Shown here one piece after another: positions 42,789 to 51,828 of a stretch of 64,000 bases of DNA (the first letter of the stretch is position 1; each line of letters starts with the position of its first letter). The notes beneath the pieces were generated by a model that saw nothing but the letters and a program-made list of their open reading frames with translations, did no database searches and was not told where the DNA came from. The translations under genes and the position numbers were made by a program. The DNA comes from Halocalculus aciditolerans (GTDB lineage Archaea > Halobacteriota > Halobacteria > Halobacteriales > Halobacteriaceae). Where the stretch lies: assembly GCF_014647475.1 (NCBI RefSeq), contig NZ_BMPG01000006.1, forward strand, positions 54,559-118,558, written 5' to 3'.

Positions 42789-43217
42789 ATGCCTGACAAC
42801 GTTCTCGTCGCCTTGGACGGCTCCCCGCTTGCCGAGCGTGCACTCATGTACGCACTCGAGACCTTTCCGAAAGCCACGATTACCACCATTTACGTCATCA
42901 ACCCGATCGATTCGGTAATCGATGTAGAGGCCGGTGGCTTGCCAGTCGCAGAGGACTGGTACGATACCGCCCAAGAGCGGGCGACCGCGATTCACACGAC
43001 TGCGACGGATCTCGCGGCGGACCACGATATTGTGCTCGATACTGTCACTGAAGTCGGGAAACCAGCGCGTGAGATTCTCGACTACGCTGCCGACAACGGC
43101 ATCGACCAGATCGTAATGGGGAGCCACGGTCGGTCAGGCCTAGACCGGACGTTCCTCGGAAGTGTTGCCGAGACAGTCACTCGCCGAGCACAGATCCCGG
43201 TAACCATCATTGGATGA
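42789..43217 (+). CDS. Universal stress protein (UspA family)
   Basis: 142 residues. NVLVALDGSPLAERALMYAL start and the ATP-site motif MGSHGRSGLDRTFLGSVAETV (G-2x-G-9x-G(S)) are complete, so it should bind ATP. Precedes the SPC-type ATPase by 33 bp and could be co-transcribed; a general stress role is likely. Confidence 0.9.
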   Translation: MPDNVLVALDGSPLAERALMYALETFPKATITTIYVINPIDSVIDVEAGGLPVAEDWYDTAQERATAIHTTATDLAADHDIVLDTVTEVGKPAREILDYAADNGIDQIVMGSHGRSGLDRTFLGSVAETVTRRAQIPVTIIG

Positions 43218-43250
43218 AACCCTCGACTCGTGTGCCGGGATTAGGATCGG

Positions 43251-45491
43251 ATGAATGCTCGTGGGCCCACCTCAAACGTGAAATCAAACCAACTCATAGG
43301 TACCGAGAACGTGGCTGTTACTGAATCTCCATCTCTCTCGACGTGTACGATCCATATTGAACGACGAGGTGGTCGTGGCGACGCGGGAGCACGGGCACTT
43401 GAACGACATCTCAGGCGTCTCTCCGGCGTCCACGATGTTGACGTCTCGTTTCGAACAGGGGACGCCCGGATCACCTACGACGGGAGCGTCATCTCAGAAG
43501 AAACGATTCGAGACGCTGTCCGCGACCGCCACGTGTCGATTCAGGACGAATCTGAGACAGCAACGGATGAGGTGAGTACCCGCTCGGAACTCAGGCGGGA
43601 GGTCGTGTTCGTCGGCTTGACCCTCCTCGGGATGGCCGTCGGCCTGGTGACGGGGTGGCTCGAAGGACCTCAGCTTCTCATGTGGGCCGGGTACGGCGTC
43701 GCATACGTCTTCGGTGGCTGGTACGGGCTCAAAGGCGCGGTCGAGACGCTGCGCCACCGTGCGGTCGACATCGACCTCTTGATGATCGTCGCGGCACTCG
43801 GTGCCCTCTCGATTGGCGCCCCGTTCGAGGGCGCGATGCTCCTCTTCCTGTTCTCGCTCTCGAATACGCTCCAGCACTACGCGATCGGCCGCTCACGCCG
43901 AGCGATCAAGTCCCTCGTCGAGATGCGACCGGACGAAGCGCAGGTGCTACGCGACGGGGAGGAAGTCACCGTTCCCATCGACGATGTCGCCGTCGGTGAC
44001 GTGTTCGTCGTTCGTCCCGGCGACAGAATCCCGCTCGACGGCGTCGTCACGTCCGGCGAGGGGACGGTAGATCAGGCGTCACTCACCGGCGAGTCAGTGC
44101 CCGTGCCGAAGGAACCCAAGGACGAGGTGTTCGGGGGGACGATCAACGAGAGTGGTAGCCTCGAAATCGAAGTCACGCGGCAGGCCCACGAATCGGCGAT
44201 AAGCCGTCTCATCCACATGGTCGAGCGGGCCCAGAGCGAGAAGGCGCCGACACAGCGGCTCATCGACCGCCTCGAGCAACCGTACGTCCTCGGCGTGTTC
44301 GGGCTCACGATCGCGGCGATCGCCATCCCGCTCGCGCTCGGAAGCGAGTTCACCAGCACATTCTACCGCGCGATGACACTGATGGTCGCTGCGTCGCCGT
44401 GTGCGGTCATCATTTCCACGCCGGCGGCGGTGCTGTCGGCGATCGCCTCCGGCGGCCGGCAGGGCGTCTTGTTCAAGGGCGGCGAACACGTCGAGGCGGC
44501 GGCGAACATCGACGCGGTCGCATTCGACAAAACGGGCACCCTCACGCGGGGCGAGACACAGCTGACGGACGTGTTCGTCCGGGATGGCCTCGCGGACGAG
44601 TCACTGACGCCCGACGAGCTGCTCTCGCTCGTAGCCTCCGTCCAGGCCCGCTCGGAGCATCACTTGGCTCGTGCGACCGTCTCGGAAGCCGAAGCCCGCG
44701 CCCTCGACGTCCCCGACGCGCGACGGTTTCAGTCGGAGGCCGGGAAAGGCGTGCGCGCCGACGTCGACGACGGAACCATCCACATCGGGAATCGGAGTTA
44801 CGTCGAGACGGTTCTCGAAGACGCTGCGATCGAGGGACTCGAACCCGGTCTCGACAGGCTTCGGACCCTGGAGGCGGAGGGGAAGACCAGTGTCCTTGTC
44901 GCCCGCGAGCACGCTGGCAACGCCACGGTACTGGGATGGCTTGCGTTCACCGACACGGTCCGGCCGGGGGCTGCAGAGATGATCGAGGATCTCCGGTCGC
45001 TCGGTGTGGAGCACATCGTTATGCTGACCGGCGACAACGAACGTGTCGCCCAGCAGATCGCCGACGAAGTCGGTATCGACGAGGTACAGGCGGAACTGCT
45101 GCCGGAAGAGAAGGTGGCTACCATCGAGGATCTGGTTGAGCGATACGAGAACGTCGCGATGGTGGGTGACGGCGTGAACGACGCACCGGCACTGGCGACG
45201 GCGACGCTCGGGATCGCGATGGGTGGCGCCGGGACCGACGTTGCCCTCGAAACGGCTGACGTCGTCTTGATGGGCGACGACATCGGGAAGATCCCCTACG
45301 TGCTCGGACTCGGTCGCAGGACGCGCCGGACGTTGACGGTCAATCTCACAATCGCCTTCGGTGCGATCGCCCTGATGGTTGGGACGATTCTGTTGCGAGG
45401 CATCCCCCTGCCGCTGGCCGTGGTCGGCCACGAGGGGTCCACCGTCCTCGTTTCACTGAACGGGCTTCGGTTACTCGGATTCCGTGAATAA
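43251..45491 (+). CDS. P1B-4-like (cobalt-type) ATPase, SPC motif
   Basis: 746 residues from ATG 43251; GTG 43311 would give a shorter start. The membrane motif is ASPCAVII (SPC), and the eighth helix region has VVGHEGSTVLV, together the mark of P1B-4 pumps (CoaT/CtpD type) that export Co, Fe or Ni. TGES, DKTGT and GDGVNDAP are intact, but the nucleotide-site SEHP is SEHH. The N-terminal domain has an HMA-like fold pattern without the CxxC pair. Faces a Cys-rich TRASH-like gene 28 bp away. Confidence 0.85.
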   Translation: MNARGPTSNVKSNQLIGTENVAVTESPSLSTCTIHIERRGGRGDAGARALERHLRRLSGVHDVDVSFRTGDARITYDGSVISEETIRDAVRDRHVSIQDESETATDEVSTRSELRREVVFVGLTLLGMAVGLVTGWLEGPQLLMWAGYGVAYVFGGWYGLKGAVETLRHRAVDIDLLMIVAALGALSIGAPFEGAMLLFLFSLSNTLQHYAIGRSRRAIKSLVEMRPDEAQVLRDGEEVTVPIDDVAVGDVFVVRPGDRIPLDGVVTSGEGTVDQASLTGESVPVPKEPKDEVFGGTINESGSLEIEVTRQAHESAISRLIHMVERAQSEKAPTQRLIDRLEQPYVLGVFGLTIAAIAIPLALGSEFTSTFYRAMTLMVAASPCAVIISTPAAVLSAIASGGRQGVLFKGGEHVEAAANIDAVAFDKTGTLTRGETQLTDVFVRDGLADESLTPDELLSLVASVQARSEHHLARATVSEAEARALDVPDARRFQSEAGKGVRADVDDGTIHIGNRSYVETVLEDAAIEGLEPGLDRLRTLEAEGKTSVLVAREHAGNATVLGWLAFTDTVRPGAAEMIEDLRSLGVEHIVMLTGDNERVAQQIADEVGIDEVQAELLPEEKVATIEDLVERYENVAMVGDGVNDAPALATATLGIAMGGAGTDVALETADVVLMGDDIGKIPYVLGLGRRTRRTLTVNLTIAFGAIALMVGTILLRGIPLPLAVVGHEGSTVLVSLNGLRLLGFRE

Positions 45492-45519
45492 CGGTCGCTG
45501 AGGGCTTCGAACGGACCGA

Positions 45520-45741
45520 TCAGCAACAGCTGGTGTCGTCGGGAGTCCACTCACACGCATTGCCGGTAGTAAGATTGTGTTCGTCGATATATGCGGAGAG
45601 ACAGGCGTAGTTACAGAAGTACTTGGGCGAGCCACAGTCATCATCGCAGTCGCGGACGCAGATGGGGTCGTGGTCGAAGATTTGGGATTCACAGTACGCA
45701 CACGTCTCGTCTGTTTCGGGTGTTGAGACGGTCGTCGACAT
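45520..45741 (-). CDS. Cys-rich TRASH/MYM-like small protein
   Basis: About 73 residues from ATG 45741. ETCAYCESQIF, PICVRDCDDDCG, YFCNYACLSAYIDEH and a terminal CEWTPDDTSCC give 11 cysteines. The YFCNYACLSAY part matches TRASH-type metal-binding knuckles. Convergent with the SPC-type ATPase, so a metal chaperone or sensor for that pump is a fair guess. Longer start at 45801 lacks support. Confidence 0.7.
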   Translation of the reverse strand: MSTTVSTPETDETCAYCESQIFDHDPICVRDCDDDCGSPKYFCNYACLSAYIDEHNLTTGNACEWTPDDTSCC

Positions 45742-45867
45742 ACTCGTGTCGAGGAGGCTCTCACGGATAACGTTTCCTCGGGCTGTACTGAGTGATGCCA
45801 ATTACCAGTCCGCATTATCACCCACAGATGTCCCCCGCAGAGCTGTAAAGCCGCCCGTCACAGTTCC

Positions 45868-46509
45868 TCAGCTCCTGGTTCGCGTCACCCGTCGATATCC
45901 TTCGTACAGGGCCGGTAATCCGAGCGGAAGTGCGAGGAACCCGAACCCGAGAAGGGCATATCGGTCTGTATCCTGGTGTCGCATGACGAGGAGCGTCGTG
46001 ACTATGCCGAATAGCGCAATTGTGTATGCCGTGTTGCTCCAGAGCACGTCGTAGGTCGAACAGTACAGCCAGCAAACGAACGTGTAGGCTGGGGCGTTCC
46101 AAGTCGGAGGATGGAGTTTCGGCCAGAAGAACCGGCAGTACGTGGTCCAGCCCAGCATCGCCAGGGTCGGCAACCCGACGAGCCACACCGCTGCTCCACG
46201 GCTCCTGTCGCCGTATCGCCGGTATCCGGCGAGGAAGAGTGCGGGGAAGCAGAAAACCCACAGCCAGATGCCGATAGTGTAGGTCACTGGCCAGTGCTCG
46301 ATGCGGGGCTGTGTAATCGGTAATCGTAGAGACTCGGGCAGCGTCGCCCACGGGAACGAGGGGTCGGGAACGGGATTCGTGAGGAACGCGACCAGACAGA
46401 GTCCCGTCCCGACGAGGAGTCCGTACAGTCCCAGCGTCGTGTATCGGTCAAGCCACGCTGGAAGATGCGGACGCGTCGAATGCTGACGACTGTCGGCGAT
46501 TCCGGTCAT
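45868..46509 (-). CDS. Multi-span membrane protein, unknown
   Basis: 213 residues with six hydrophobic segments. Trp- and Pro-rich loops (WPKLHPPTWNAPAYTFVCWLYC, with Cys pairs) face one side. No family recognised. It runs in the same direction as the SHOCT membrane protein upstream (23 bp), forming a two-gene unit in the metal block. Confidence 0.65.
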   Translation of the reverse strand: MTGIADSRQHSTRPHLPAWLDRYTTLGLYGLLVGTGLCLVAFLTNPVPDPSFPWATLPESLRLPITQPRIEHWPVTYTIGIWLWVFCFPALFLAGYRRYGDRSRGAAVWLVGLPTLAMLGWTTYCRFFWPKLHPPTWNAPAYTFVCWLYCSTYDVLWSNTAYTIALFGIVTTLLVMRHQDTDRYALLGFGFLALPLGLPALYEGYRRVTRTRS

Positions 46510-46532
46510 CGTTCAAGTTTCGCGGGTGGAAA

Positions 46533-46904
46533 TCAGGTATCTCGTTCGAGTGCTTCGCGTCGCTGTTCGTATTCCTCGTCGGTCAGCTCTCCGCGGGCGT
46601 AGGCGAGCCGGAGCTCTTCGAGGGCTTGGTCTGAGCTACTCTCACTTCCCGTAATCGCACGGTAGATGAGGTAGCCACCGCCGAGGAGGGCAGCGAGGAA
46701 CAGTAACTGCATCACGATGCCGACGATGAACATCCAGCCAGGCATCGTCCCGTCACCCCACATGTGACCGCCCCACATCCCGCCCATCATTGGGCCGAAC
46801 CCCATCATCCCGAAGCCCATGAAGAACAGTGGGACGATGAATACGGCGCCGATGATAACGAGGAGGAGCGTAACAAGTCGCGTGTCGTCTGAATTTGTCG
46901 GCAT
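46533..46904 (-). CDS. SHOCT-domain membrane protein, Met/Gly-rich
   Basis: 123 residues. Two hydrophobic segments surround a Met-, Gly-, Trp- and His-rich loop (MGGMWGGHMWGDG type) that could bind copper. The C-terminal SHOCT motif is ALEELRLAYARGELTDEEYEQRREAL. Similar in design to 49091. SHOCT proteins are frequent in haloarchaeal metal and oxidase regions; the biochemical role is unknown. Confidence 0.8.
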   Translation of the reverse strand: MPTNSDDTRLVTLLLVIIGAVFIVPLFFMGFGMMGFGPMMGGMWGGHMWGDGTMPGWMFIVGIVMQLLFLAALLGGGYLIYRAITGSESSSDQALEELRLAYARGELTDEEYEQRREALERDT

Positions 46905-47085
46905 ATTGTAATCCCTCCGTGAGTTTGGGTCTCAAGTAATACTACGTCCTAACTATTCAATGCGGTTGTGCCTTCGACCTGCGTGTTCTACCCGCCGCTA
47001 ATCTTTTGAATTCATACTTACCGCGGCTCTAACCCGAACTATCTGAAGGAAAACTGCAAAAGATGATCCGCACGATGATACATCT

Positions 47086-48471
47086 ATGCAGGTGACGATG
47101 GTCGAGGGCATCTTCGAAGCCCTCCGAATCGGTGTCGGGTTCCTCTGGACGGCGGCGTGGGCGATCATTATGGGTCTCACGATCACGAGTCTCGTCCAGG
47201 TCTACGTCTCCAAGGAGCGAATGGCACAGGTGCTGGGCGACGGTGATCTGAGTGGGCTCACCAAGGCGACCGCGTTCGGCGCGGCGAGCAGCGGCTGCAG
47301 TTTCGGCGCTGTCGCTATCGGGAAGGGCCTGTTCAAGAAGGGAGCGCACGCGGTCAACTTTCTCGCGTTCATGTTCGCGTCGACGAATCTCATCGTCGAA
47401 CTCGGGCTGATGATTCTGATTCTGCTCGGCTGGGAGTTCCTCCTGGCGGAACTGCTGGGCGGCCTCATCCTCATCGCCGTGATGGCGGTGATCGTCCACC
47501 TCACGCTCCCCGAGAATCTCTTCGACGAGGTCCGGGAGACGCTCAACGAGCGCGACCGTGAGGCGGGCGTCACCGAAGACCCCACCTGCGGGATGGAAGG
47601 CAAAGACGAGTACACGCTCACGACCGACGGTGGGGAGACGCTCAAATTCTGCTCGGAGGGCTGTATGGAGACCTACCGCCAGGAGACGTCGAGTCGCGGC
47701 GGGTGGCGTGACGAGTTGCTGTCGTGGGGTGGCTGGTACAAAATCGGGAATCAGTACCGCAAGGAGTGGTCGATGATCTGGAAGGACATCGTCGCTGGCT
47801 TCCTCATCTCGGGGTTCGTCATCGTCTTCGTCCCCCAGTGGGTGTGGAACACGCTGTTCATTCAGGGCGACGGCCTGCTCGTGACCGCCGAGAACGCAAT
47901 TATGGGTGTCACCATAGCCGTCCTCAGTTTCGTTGGCAGTATGGGCAACGTCCCGTTCGCCGTCGCGCTGTGGGGCGGTGGCGTCAGCTTCGCCGGGATC
48001 ATCGCGTTCGTCTACGCCGACCTCATCACGATCCCCGTGCTGAACGTCTACCGGAAGTACTACGGCTGGAAGATCATGCTGTACATCCTCGGCGTCTTTT
48101 TCGTGACGATGGCGTTCACCGGCTTCCTCATGGAGCTGCTGTTCGACGCGCTGGGAATCGTTCCGGATCTGGCGGGCGGCGAGACGGCGACGGAGCAGAC
48201 GTACTTCAAACTCAACTACACGTTCTATCTCAACCTCATCGCGTTCGCGCTCTCCGGGTTCCTGCTGTATGTTTATCGTCGCGGTCTCGGTGCTCCCGGC
48301 CAGTACCGCGATCCCGTCTGTGGGATGCGGACTGACGACAGCGAGCCATCGGCGACGCACGACGGCGAGACGTACTACTTCTGCTCGCAGACCTGCAAGG
48401 AGACCTTCGGAGAAAACCCGGACGAATACGCCACCGGGCATCCGATGGTGATGGAGGGGCACGACCACTGA
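47086..48471 (+). CDS. ArsP/SO_0444-type permease with two TRASH/YHS domains
   Basis: 461 residues (ATG 47098 also possible). Membrane part 1 (about 10-140) includes FGAASSGCSFGAVAIGKGLFKKGA, the conserved Cys region of DUF318/ArsP permeases; part 2 (230-410) mirrors it with SFVGSMGNVPFAVALWGGG. Between them lies a TRASH/YHS module DPTCGM...FCSEGCMETY (Cys168, 189, 193) and a second, DPVCGM...YFCSQTCKETF, is at the end. The inner and terminal metal knuckles suggest that it captures a metal (copper, zinc) and delivers it to the pore. Unusual fusion. Confidence 0.85.
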   Translation: MQVTMVEGIFEALRIGVGFLWTAAWAIIMGLTITSLVQVYVSKERMAQVLGDGDLSGLTKATAFGAASSGCSFGAVAIGKGLFKKGAHAVNFLAFMFASTNLIVELGLMILILLGWEFLLAELLGGLILIAVMAVIVHLTLPENLFDEVRETLNERDREAGVTEDPTCGMEGKDEYTLTTDGGETLKFCSEGCMETYRQETSSRGGWRDELLSWGGWYKIGNQYRKEWSMIWKDIVAGFLISGFVIVFVPQWVWNTLFIQGDGLLVTAENAIMGVTIAVLSFVGSMGNVPFAVALWGGGVSFAGIIAFVYADLITIPVLNVYRKYYGWKIMLYILGVFFVTMAFTGFLMELLFDALGIVPDLAGGETATEQTYFKLNYTFYLNLIAFALSGFLLYVYRRGLGAPGQYRDPVCGMRTDDSEPSATHDGETYYFCSQTCKETFGENPDEYATGHPMVMEGHDH

Positions 48472-48626
48472 CGGACAGCTCGTTGATGGTTCACAGTCTC
48501 GATTGAGTACGTCAGTCGTGCTTGGACACATCCGCTGACGCGGCCATACTGAACACGCTACCGTGACTCTTGAGCAGAGAGAATTGGAAGCCGAATTTAT
48601 GATACCCGCCTTTGAATTCTGACTGA

Positions 48627-49076
48627 ATGTACGACCGAATTCTCCTGTCGACCGATGGAACTGTTGCGTCTGAAGATGCTGAAACGCATGCACTCGAGCT
48701 CACAGCCGCTCACAACGCAGTCCTCCATGTGCTCTACGTCGTTGACGAGGATGTCGTAACTGCGTACAGCGGGGACGAGTACGTCGACGAAGCCGAAGGT
48801 CCCGAACACGGTCTCGAAGAACACGGCGAGGAGACGCTTTCCGAACTCCGACGTCGAGCCGCAGAAACCGATGTCGATGTCGAGACGGCAATGCAACATG
48901 GCCGCCCCGCTGAGACCATCGTGGACCACGCAGACGACTGTGACGCCGATCTCCTCGTGCTCGGTACCAAACGCCGGCCGGACGAATATCGTGCGTTGCT
49001 CGGAAGTGTCACCGACCGCGTCCTTCGGCTGACGACGCGTCCGGCAACCGTCGTGAAAACCGAAGTCAGCGAGTAG
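48627..49076 (+). CDS. Universal stress protein (UspA family)
   Basis: 149 residues. Starts YDRILLSTDGTVASEDA; the C-terminal site reads LGTKRRPDEYRALLGSVTDRVL, a variant of the usual G-2x-G-9x-G(S) loop with the glycines partly replaced, so ATP binding is uncertain. Follows the TRASH permease by 155 bp. Confidence 0.88.
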   Translation: MYDRILLSTDGTVASEDAETHALELTAAHNAVLHVLYVVDEDVVTAYSGDEYVDEAEGPEHGLEEHGEETLSELRRRAAETDVDVETAMQHGRPAETIVDHADDCDADLLVLGTKRRPDEYRALLGSVTDRVLRLTTRPATVVKTEVSE

Positions 49077-49090
49077 GGAACGACCGTCCG

Positions 49091-49486
49091 TTACCGTCCA
49101 TCATCTGGTGTGAGACGGGCGCGACGGCGGTCAAACTCCTCGTCGTCGATCTCGCCACGGGCGTACCGCTCTTGGAGGACGGCGAGTGCGCTATCCTCAG
49201 CGGGGCCGTTCGATTGCGACCGCGTTCCCAGCCAGTAGATGAAACCGAGGGGGACGGCGACGAGGAGTGCCATCCACAGGAGCCCGAACAGCATCATCCC
49301 CCAGCCCCAGCTACCCCATCCGGCCATGTGGCCGTCGTTCCACATCCCGTCGTGCCAGCCCCACATCATTGCATCTGGGACAGTCGCGTGTGTTAGCGCC
49401 ATTCCGGCGACGACGGCCAGAGCCAGCGCTCCGACGACGATGAGTCCCAGAGAACGAATCCCGCGTGCTTGAATTGGATTTTGCAT
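49091..49486 (-). CDS. SHOCT-domain membrane protein
   Basis: 131 residues. Two membrane helices flank a Trp/His/Met/Gly-rich stretch (MMWGWHDGMWNDGHMAGWG) and the C-terminus is the SHOCT motif AVLQERYARGEIDDEEFDRRRARL. Same plan as 46533. Follows DoxX on the same strand at 28 bp, so probably co-transcribed. Confidence 0.8.
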   Translation of the reverse strand: MQNPIQARGIRSLGLIVVGALALAVVAGMALTHATVPDAMMWGWHDGMWNDGHMAGWGSWGWGMMLFGLLWMALLVAVPLGFIYWLGTRSQSNGPAEDSALAVLQERYARGEIDDEEFDRRRARLTPDDGR

Positions 49487-49514
49487 TGTTGTACTCCCAA
49501 AGGTCTCGGCGTGG

Positions 49515-50075
49515 TTAGCCGAGGATGTATTCGAGGGCGGGGTAGCGCTCGACGAGCGTCTCGCCGCCGACGTCGTAGTTCTCGATGTACTGGTCGAGGC
49601 CCAGGATGCGGCCCGCGGCGAACGCGGCGACCGCGAGGAACACGAGCATGTACGCGAAGTCCCCGTTGATGAACCCGTGACCCATGTCCCAGTTCCCGAA
49701 GTAGAACATGAGCATCATGAGCGCGCCGAAGAACGCCGCGAGGCGGACGAACGCGCCGACGAGCAGGCCGAGGCCGATGAACAGCTCGCCCCACGGCACG
49801 GCGACGTTCGCGAACTCGACGAACCACGGCGTGCTCCCCATCCACGCGAACATGCCCGCGAGCGGGTTGCCGTTGGTCGCCGCGACGTTCGACAGGTAGC
49901 CGCCGGCGGCGAACTCGCCGGTGATCTTCGTGAACCCGGAGTACGCGAACGCGTACCCCATCATGAGCCGGAGCGCGAGCACGAACCACGCGCTGAGGCT
50001 GTGGACTTTCCCGCCGACGGTCAGGCCGCCGACTCTGCTCTCGAGCTGGTTCATGCCGGAGTCGAGTGTGGACAT
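49515..50075 (-). CDS. DoxX-family membrane protein
   Basis: 186 residues, four membrane helices. LALRLMMGYAFAYSGFTKITG at the start of helix 1 and PWGELFIGLGLLVGAFVRLAAFFGALMMLMFYFGNW match the DoxX/DoxD family, linked to thiosulfate:quinone oxidoreductase or redox stress. Conserved residues look intact. Operon with the SHOCT gene downstream. Confidence 0.85.
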   Translation of the reverse strand: MSTLDSGMNQLESRVGGLTVGGKVHSLSAWFVLALRLMMGYAFAYSGFTKITGEFAAGGYLSNVAATNGNPLAGMFAWMGSTPWFVEFANVAVPWGELFIGLGLLVGAFVRLAAFFGALMMLMFYFGNWDMGHGFINGDFAYMLVFLAVAAFAAGRILGLDQYIENYDVGGETLVERYPALEYILG

Positions 50076-50189
50076 AATTATTGCACCTTCAACTATCAGT
50101 AGGCGGAGTAAGACGATATAATAGCGAGCCGGCGTTCTGAGTCAGAAAACCGGGGGACTATATTACCCTCCTGTCGCGAGTACGGACGT

Positions 50190-50540
50190 GTGACTGAGGA
50201 GTCCGACCCGTCGGAAATCTTCGCTACACTCGACGACGAGTACGCTCGCGACATCCTCGTGGCGACGAAGACCGACCGACTGTCTGCGAAGGAACTCAGC
50301 GAGGAATGTGACATGTCACGCCCGACCGTCTCGCGCCGTGTCACCCGCCTCGTCGAGCAGGGCCTCCTCGAAGAGTATACGCACGTCGACCCCGGAGGAC
50401 GGCACTACAGCGAGTACGAGGCTCGTCTCGAACGTATTGAAGTCCTCCTCCAGGCAGAGGGCTTCGATGTCCAGATCGATGTCCGGGCGGACCCCGCCGA
50501 CCGGATTACGACCATCTTCGAGGAGATGCGGGGAGACTGA
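50190..50540 (+). CDS. Winged-helix regulator
   Basis: 116 residues from GTG 50190. Single winged helix: EIFATLDDEYARDILVATKTDRLSAKELSEECDMSRPTVSRRVTRLVEQGLLEEYTHVD, then a wing and a dimerisation helix. Followed 3 bp later by a three-span membrane protein gene, the third such pair in the window. Probably regulates the pair and perhaps the DoxX operon that lies divergently. Confidence 0.85.
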   Translation: MTEESDPSEIFATLDDEYARDILVATKTDRLSAKELSEECDMSRPTVSRRVTRLVEQGLLEEYTHVDPGGRHYSEYEARLERIEVLLQAEGFDVQIDVRADPADRITTIFEEMRGD

Positions 50541-50543
50541 CTT

Positions 50544-50819
50544 ATGGAACACACGCTATTCGTCATCGGCAAACTGTTCACGACCGCGTTAGCACTGGTC
50601 ATCGCATATCAGGCCTATCGCGGGTACCAACGACATCACACGCAGTTACTCCTGTACGTCGCCGCCGGCTTCGCATTGGTCGGGCTTGGCGGCCTCCTTG
50701 AAGGCGTCCTCTTCGAACTCCTCCAGGTGTCGATCTTCGAAGCAGGATTCGTCGCAGCACTCGTCACCGCAGCCGGGATGCTGTCTATCCTCTACGCCCT
50801 GTATGCCCCGAATCCATAA
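50544..50819 (+). CDS. Three-span membrane partner (DUF7521-like)
   Basis: 91 residues: TLFVIGKLFTTALALVIAYQAYRGYQRHHTQLLLYVAAGFALVGLGGLLEGVLFEL, then FVAALVTAAGMLSILYALY. Same order and basic loop as the genes at 31786 and 37681. Coupled to the winged-helix gene. Confidence 0.78.
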   Translation: MEHTLFVIGKLFTTALALVIAYQAYRGYQRHHTQLLLYVAAGFALVGLGGLLEGVLFELLQVSIFEAGFVAALVTAAGMLSILYALYAPNP

Positions 50820-50956
50820 GGATTCAGGACGCCCATTCGACAAGCGGCCTCTGCGCGTCGTGCCCGGTTCGAAGCCGCTACTGTTCGGACTCCCCTCGTT
50901 CTCGATAGTGTAGCGTCGCAGTGGGAGTTATATCCATATCGGTCGTACCATATCGT

Positions 50957-51352
50957 ATGATTCGAACAATCGTCGGTGTCCTCGGCGCTATCTCAGCGCT
51001 GTTCCCGGACGAAATCGTCGAGCTCTTCGAGAAACTCGCGATTTCGAATCCAGACGAGGGAACAGTGAGAGGGTGGATACGTCCAGCAGTCCGGTCGGAG
51101 GGTGTTCTGATAGCTGCGCTTTCACTCTTTAACGGGCGAGCATACGCGTTGCTGATGAATCTTACCGGCGTGTTCGGCGCGATAGTCCTCTTATTTCCCG
51201 ACCTGTATCAGAGATTTGCCACCGCGTTCCTGTACGAGCGTCCAGAGTCGATAGAATGGAACGAGCGATTCCGCTTGGGCATTCGGGCTATCGGCGCACT
51301 CTATGTCTTTTTAGCGGCGAAGACGTACAGGGAGCGTCACAACGATACTTGA
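50957..51352 (+). CDS. Membrane protein, unknown
   Basis: 131 residues from ATG 50957, with three or four hydrophobic helices (IVGVLGAISALFPDEIVELF, LIAALSLFNGRAYALLMNLTGVFGAIVLLFPDLY, LGIRAIGALYVFLAA). I do not recognise the family. Sits alone before the copper locus. The 146 bp to the next gene hold nothing clear. Confidence 0.65.
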   Translation: MIRTIVGVLGAISALFPDEIVELFEKLAISNPDEGTVRGWIRPAVRSEGVLIAALSLFNGRAYALLMNLTGVFGAIVLLFPDLYQRFATAFLYERPESIEWNERFRLGIRAIGALYVFLAAKTYRERHNDT

Positions 51353-51498
51353 GCCTTCTCGCTATTGACACCTGGCGCATCCGATGTCTAGTTCGTTACG
51401 GCCGCAGGTATCACTTTGAATCTAAAGTTTGAGCCCCACGATATCAGTATGTTCGAAGGGGAAATCCGCTAAAGAGAGGAGGCCGTGTGTATCCCTGT

Positions 51499-51696
51499 AT
51501 GACGACGACGATCATCGTGGAAGGCATGACGTGCGGTCACTGTGAGCAGACGGTCGAAGAGGCCCTCGAAGAGGTATCCGGCGTGACTGACGTGACCGTC
51601 GACAGGGAGAGCGAACAGGCAAGCGTCGATGGTGAGGCAAATGTCACAACTCTCGTGGAGGCCGTCGAAGACGCCGGGTACACCGCTTACGCCTGA
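51499..51696 (+). CDS. copZ: HMA-type copper chaperone
   Basis: 65 residues from ATG 51499. EGMTCGHCEQTVEEAL holds the GMTCxHC metal site. A GTG at 51487 has GGAGG (51478-51482) four bases upstream and would add four residues (including Cys); the ATG fits the usual family length. It delivers Cu(I) to a pump. The CPH ATPase starts 132 bp later. Confidence 0.9.
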   Translation: MTTTIIVEGMTCGHCEQTVEEALEEVSGVTDVTVDRESEQASVDGEANVTTLVEAVEDAGYTAYA

Positions 51697-51828
51697 GAAT
51701 CGCGCGGACCACTCCGAGACAACGGCCAACCGTTGTCTTTGAAGCTTCGCTACGCTGGTCCTGCTGTACAGTTTCAGTGGGAAAGATTCAGGGGGCCGGC
51801 GGATCCACCTCTACAGAGAATATGGGCA

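Noticed and set aside
47029..48693. 554-codon open frame on the minus strand
   Set aside because: It mirrors the TRASH permease gene; the translation is Arg/Asp/Val-rich shadow sequence with no domains, a common effect of GC-rich codons.
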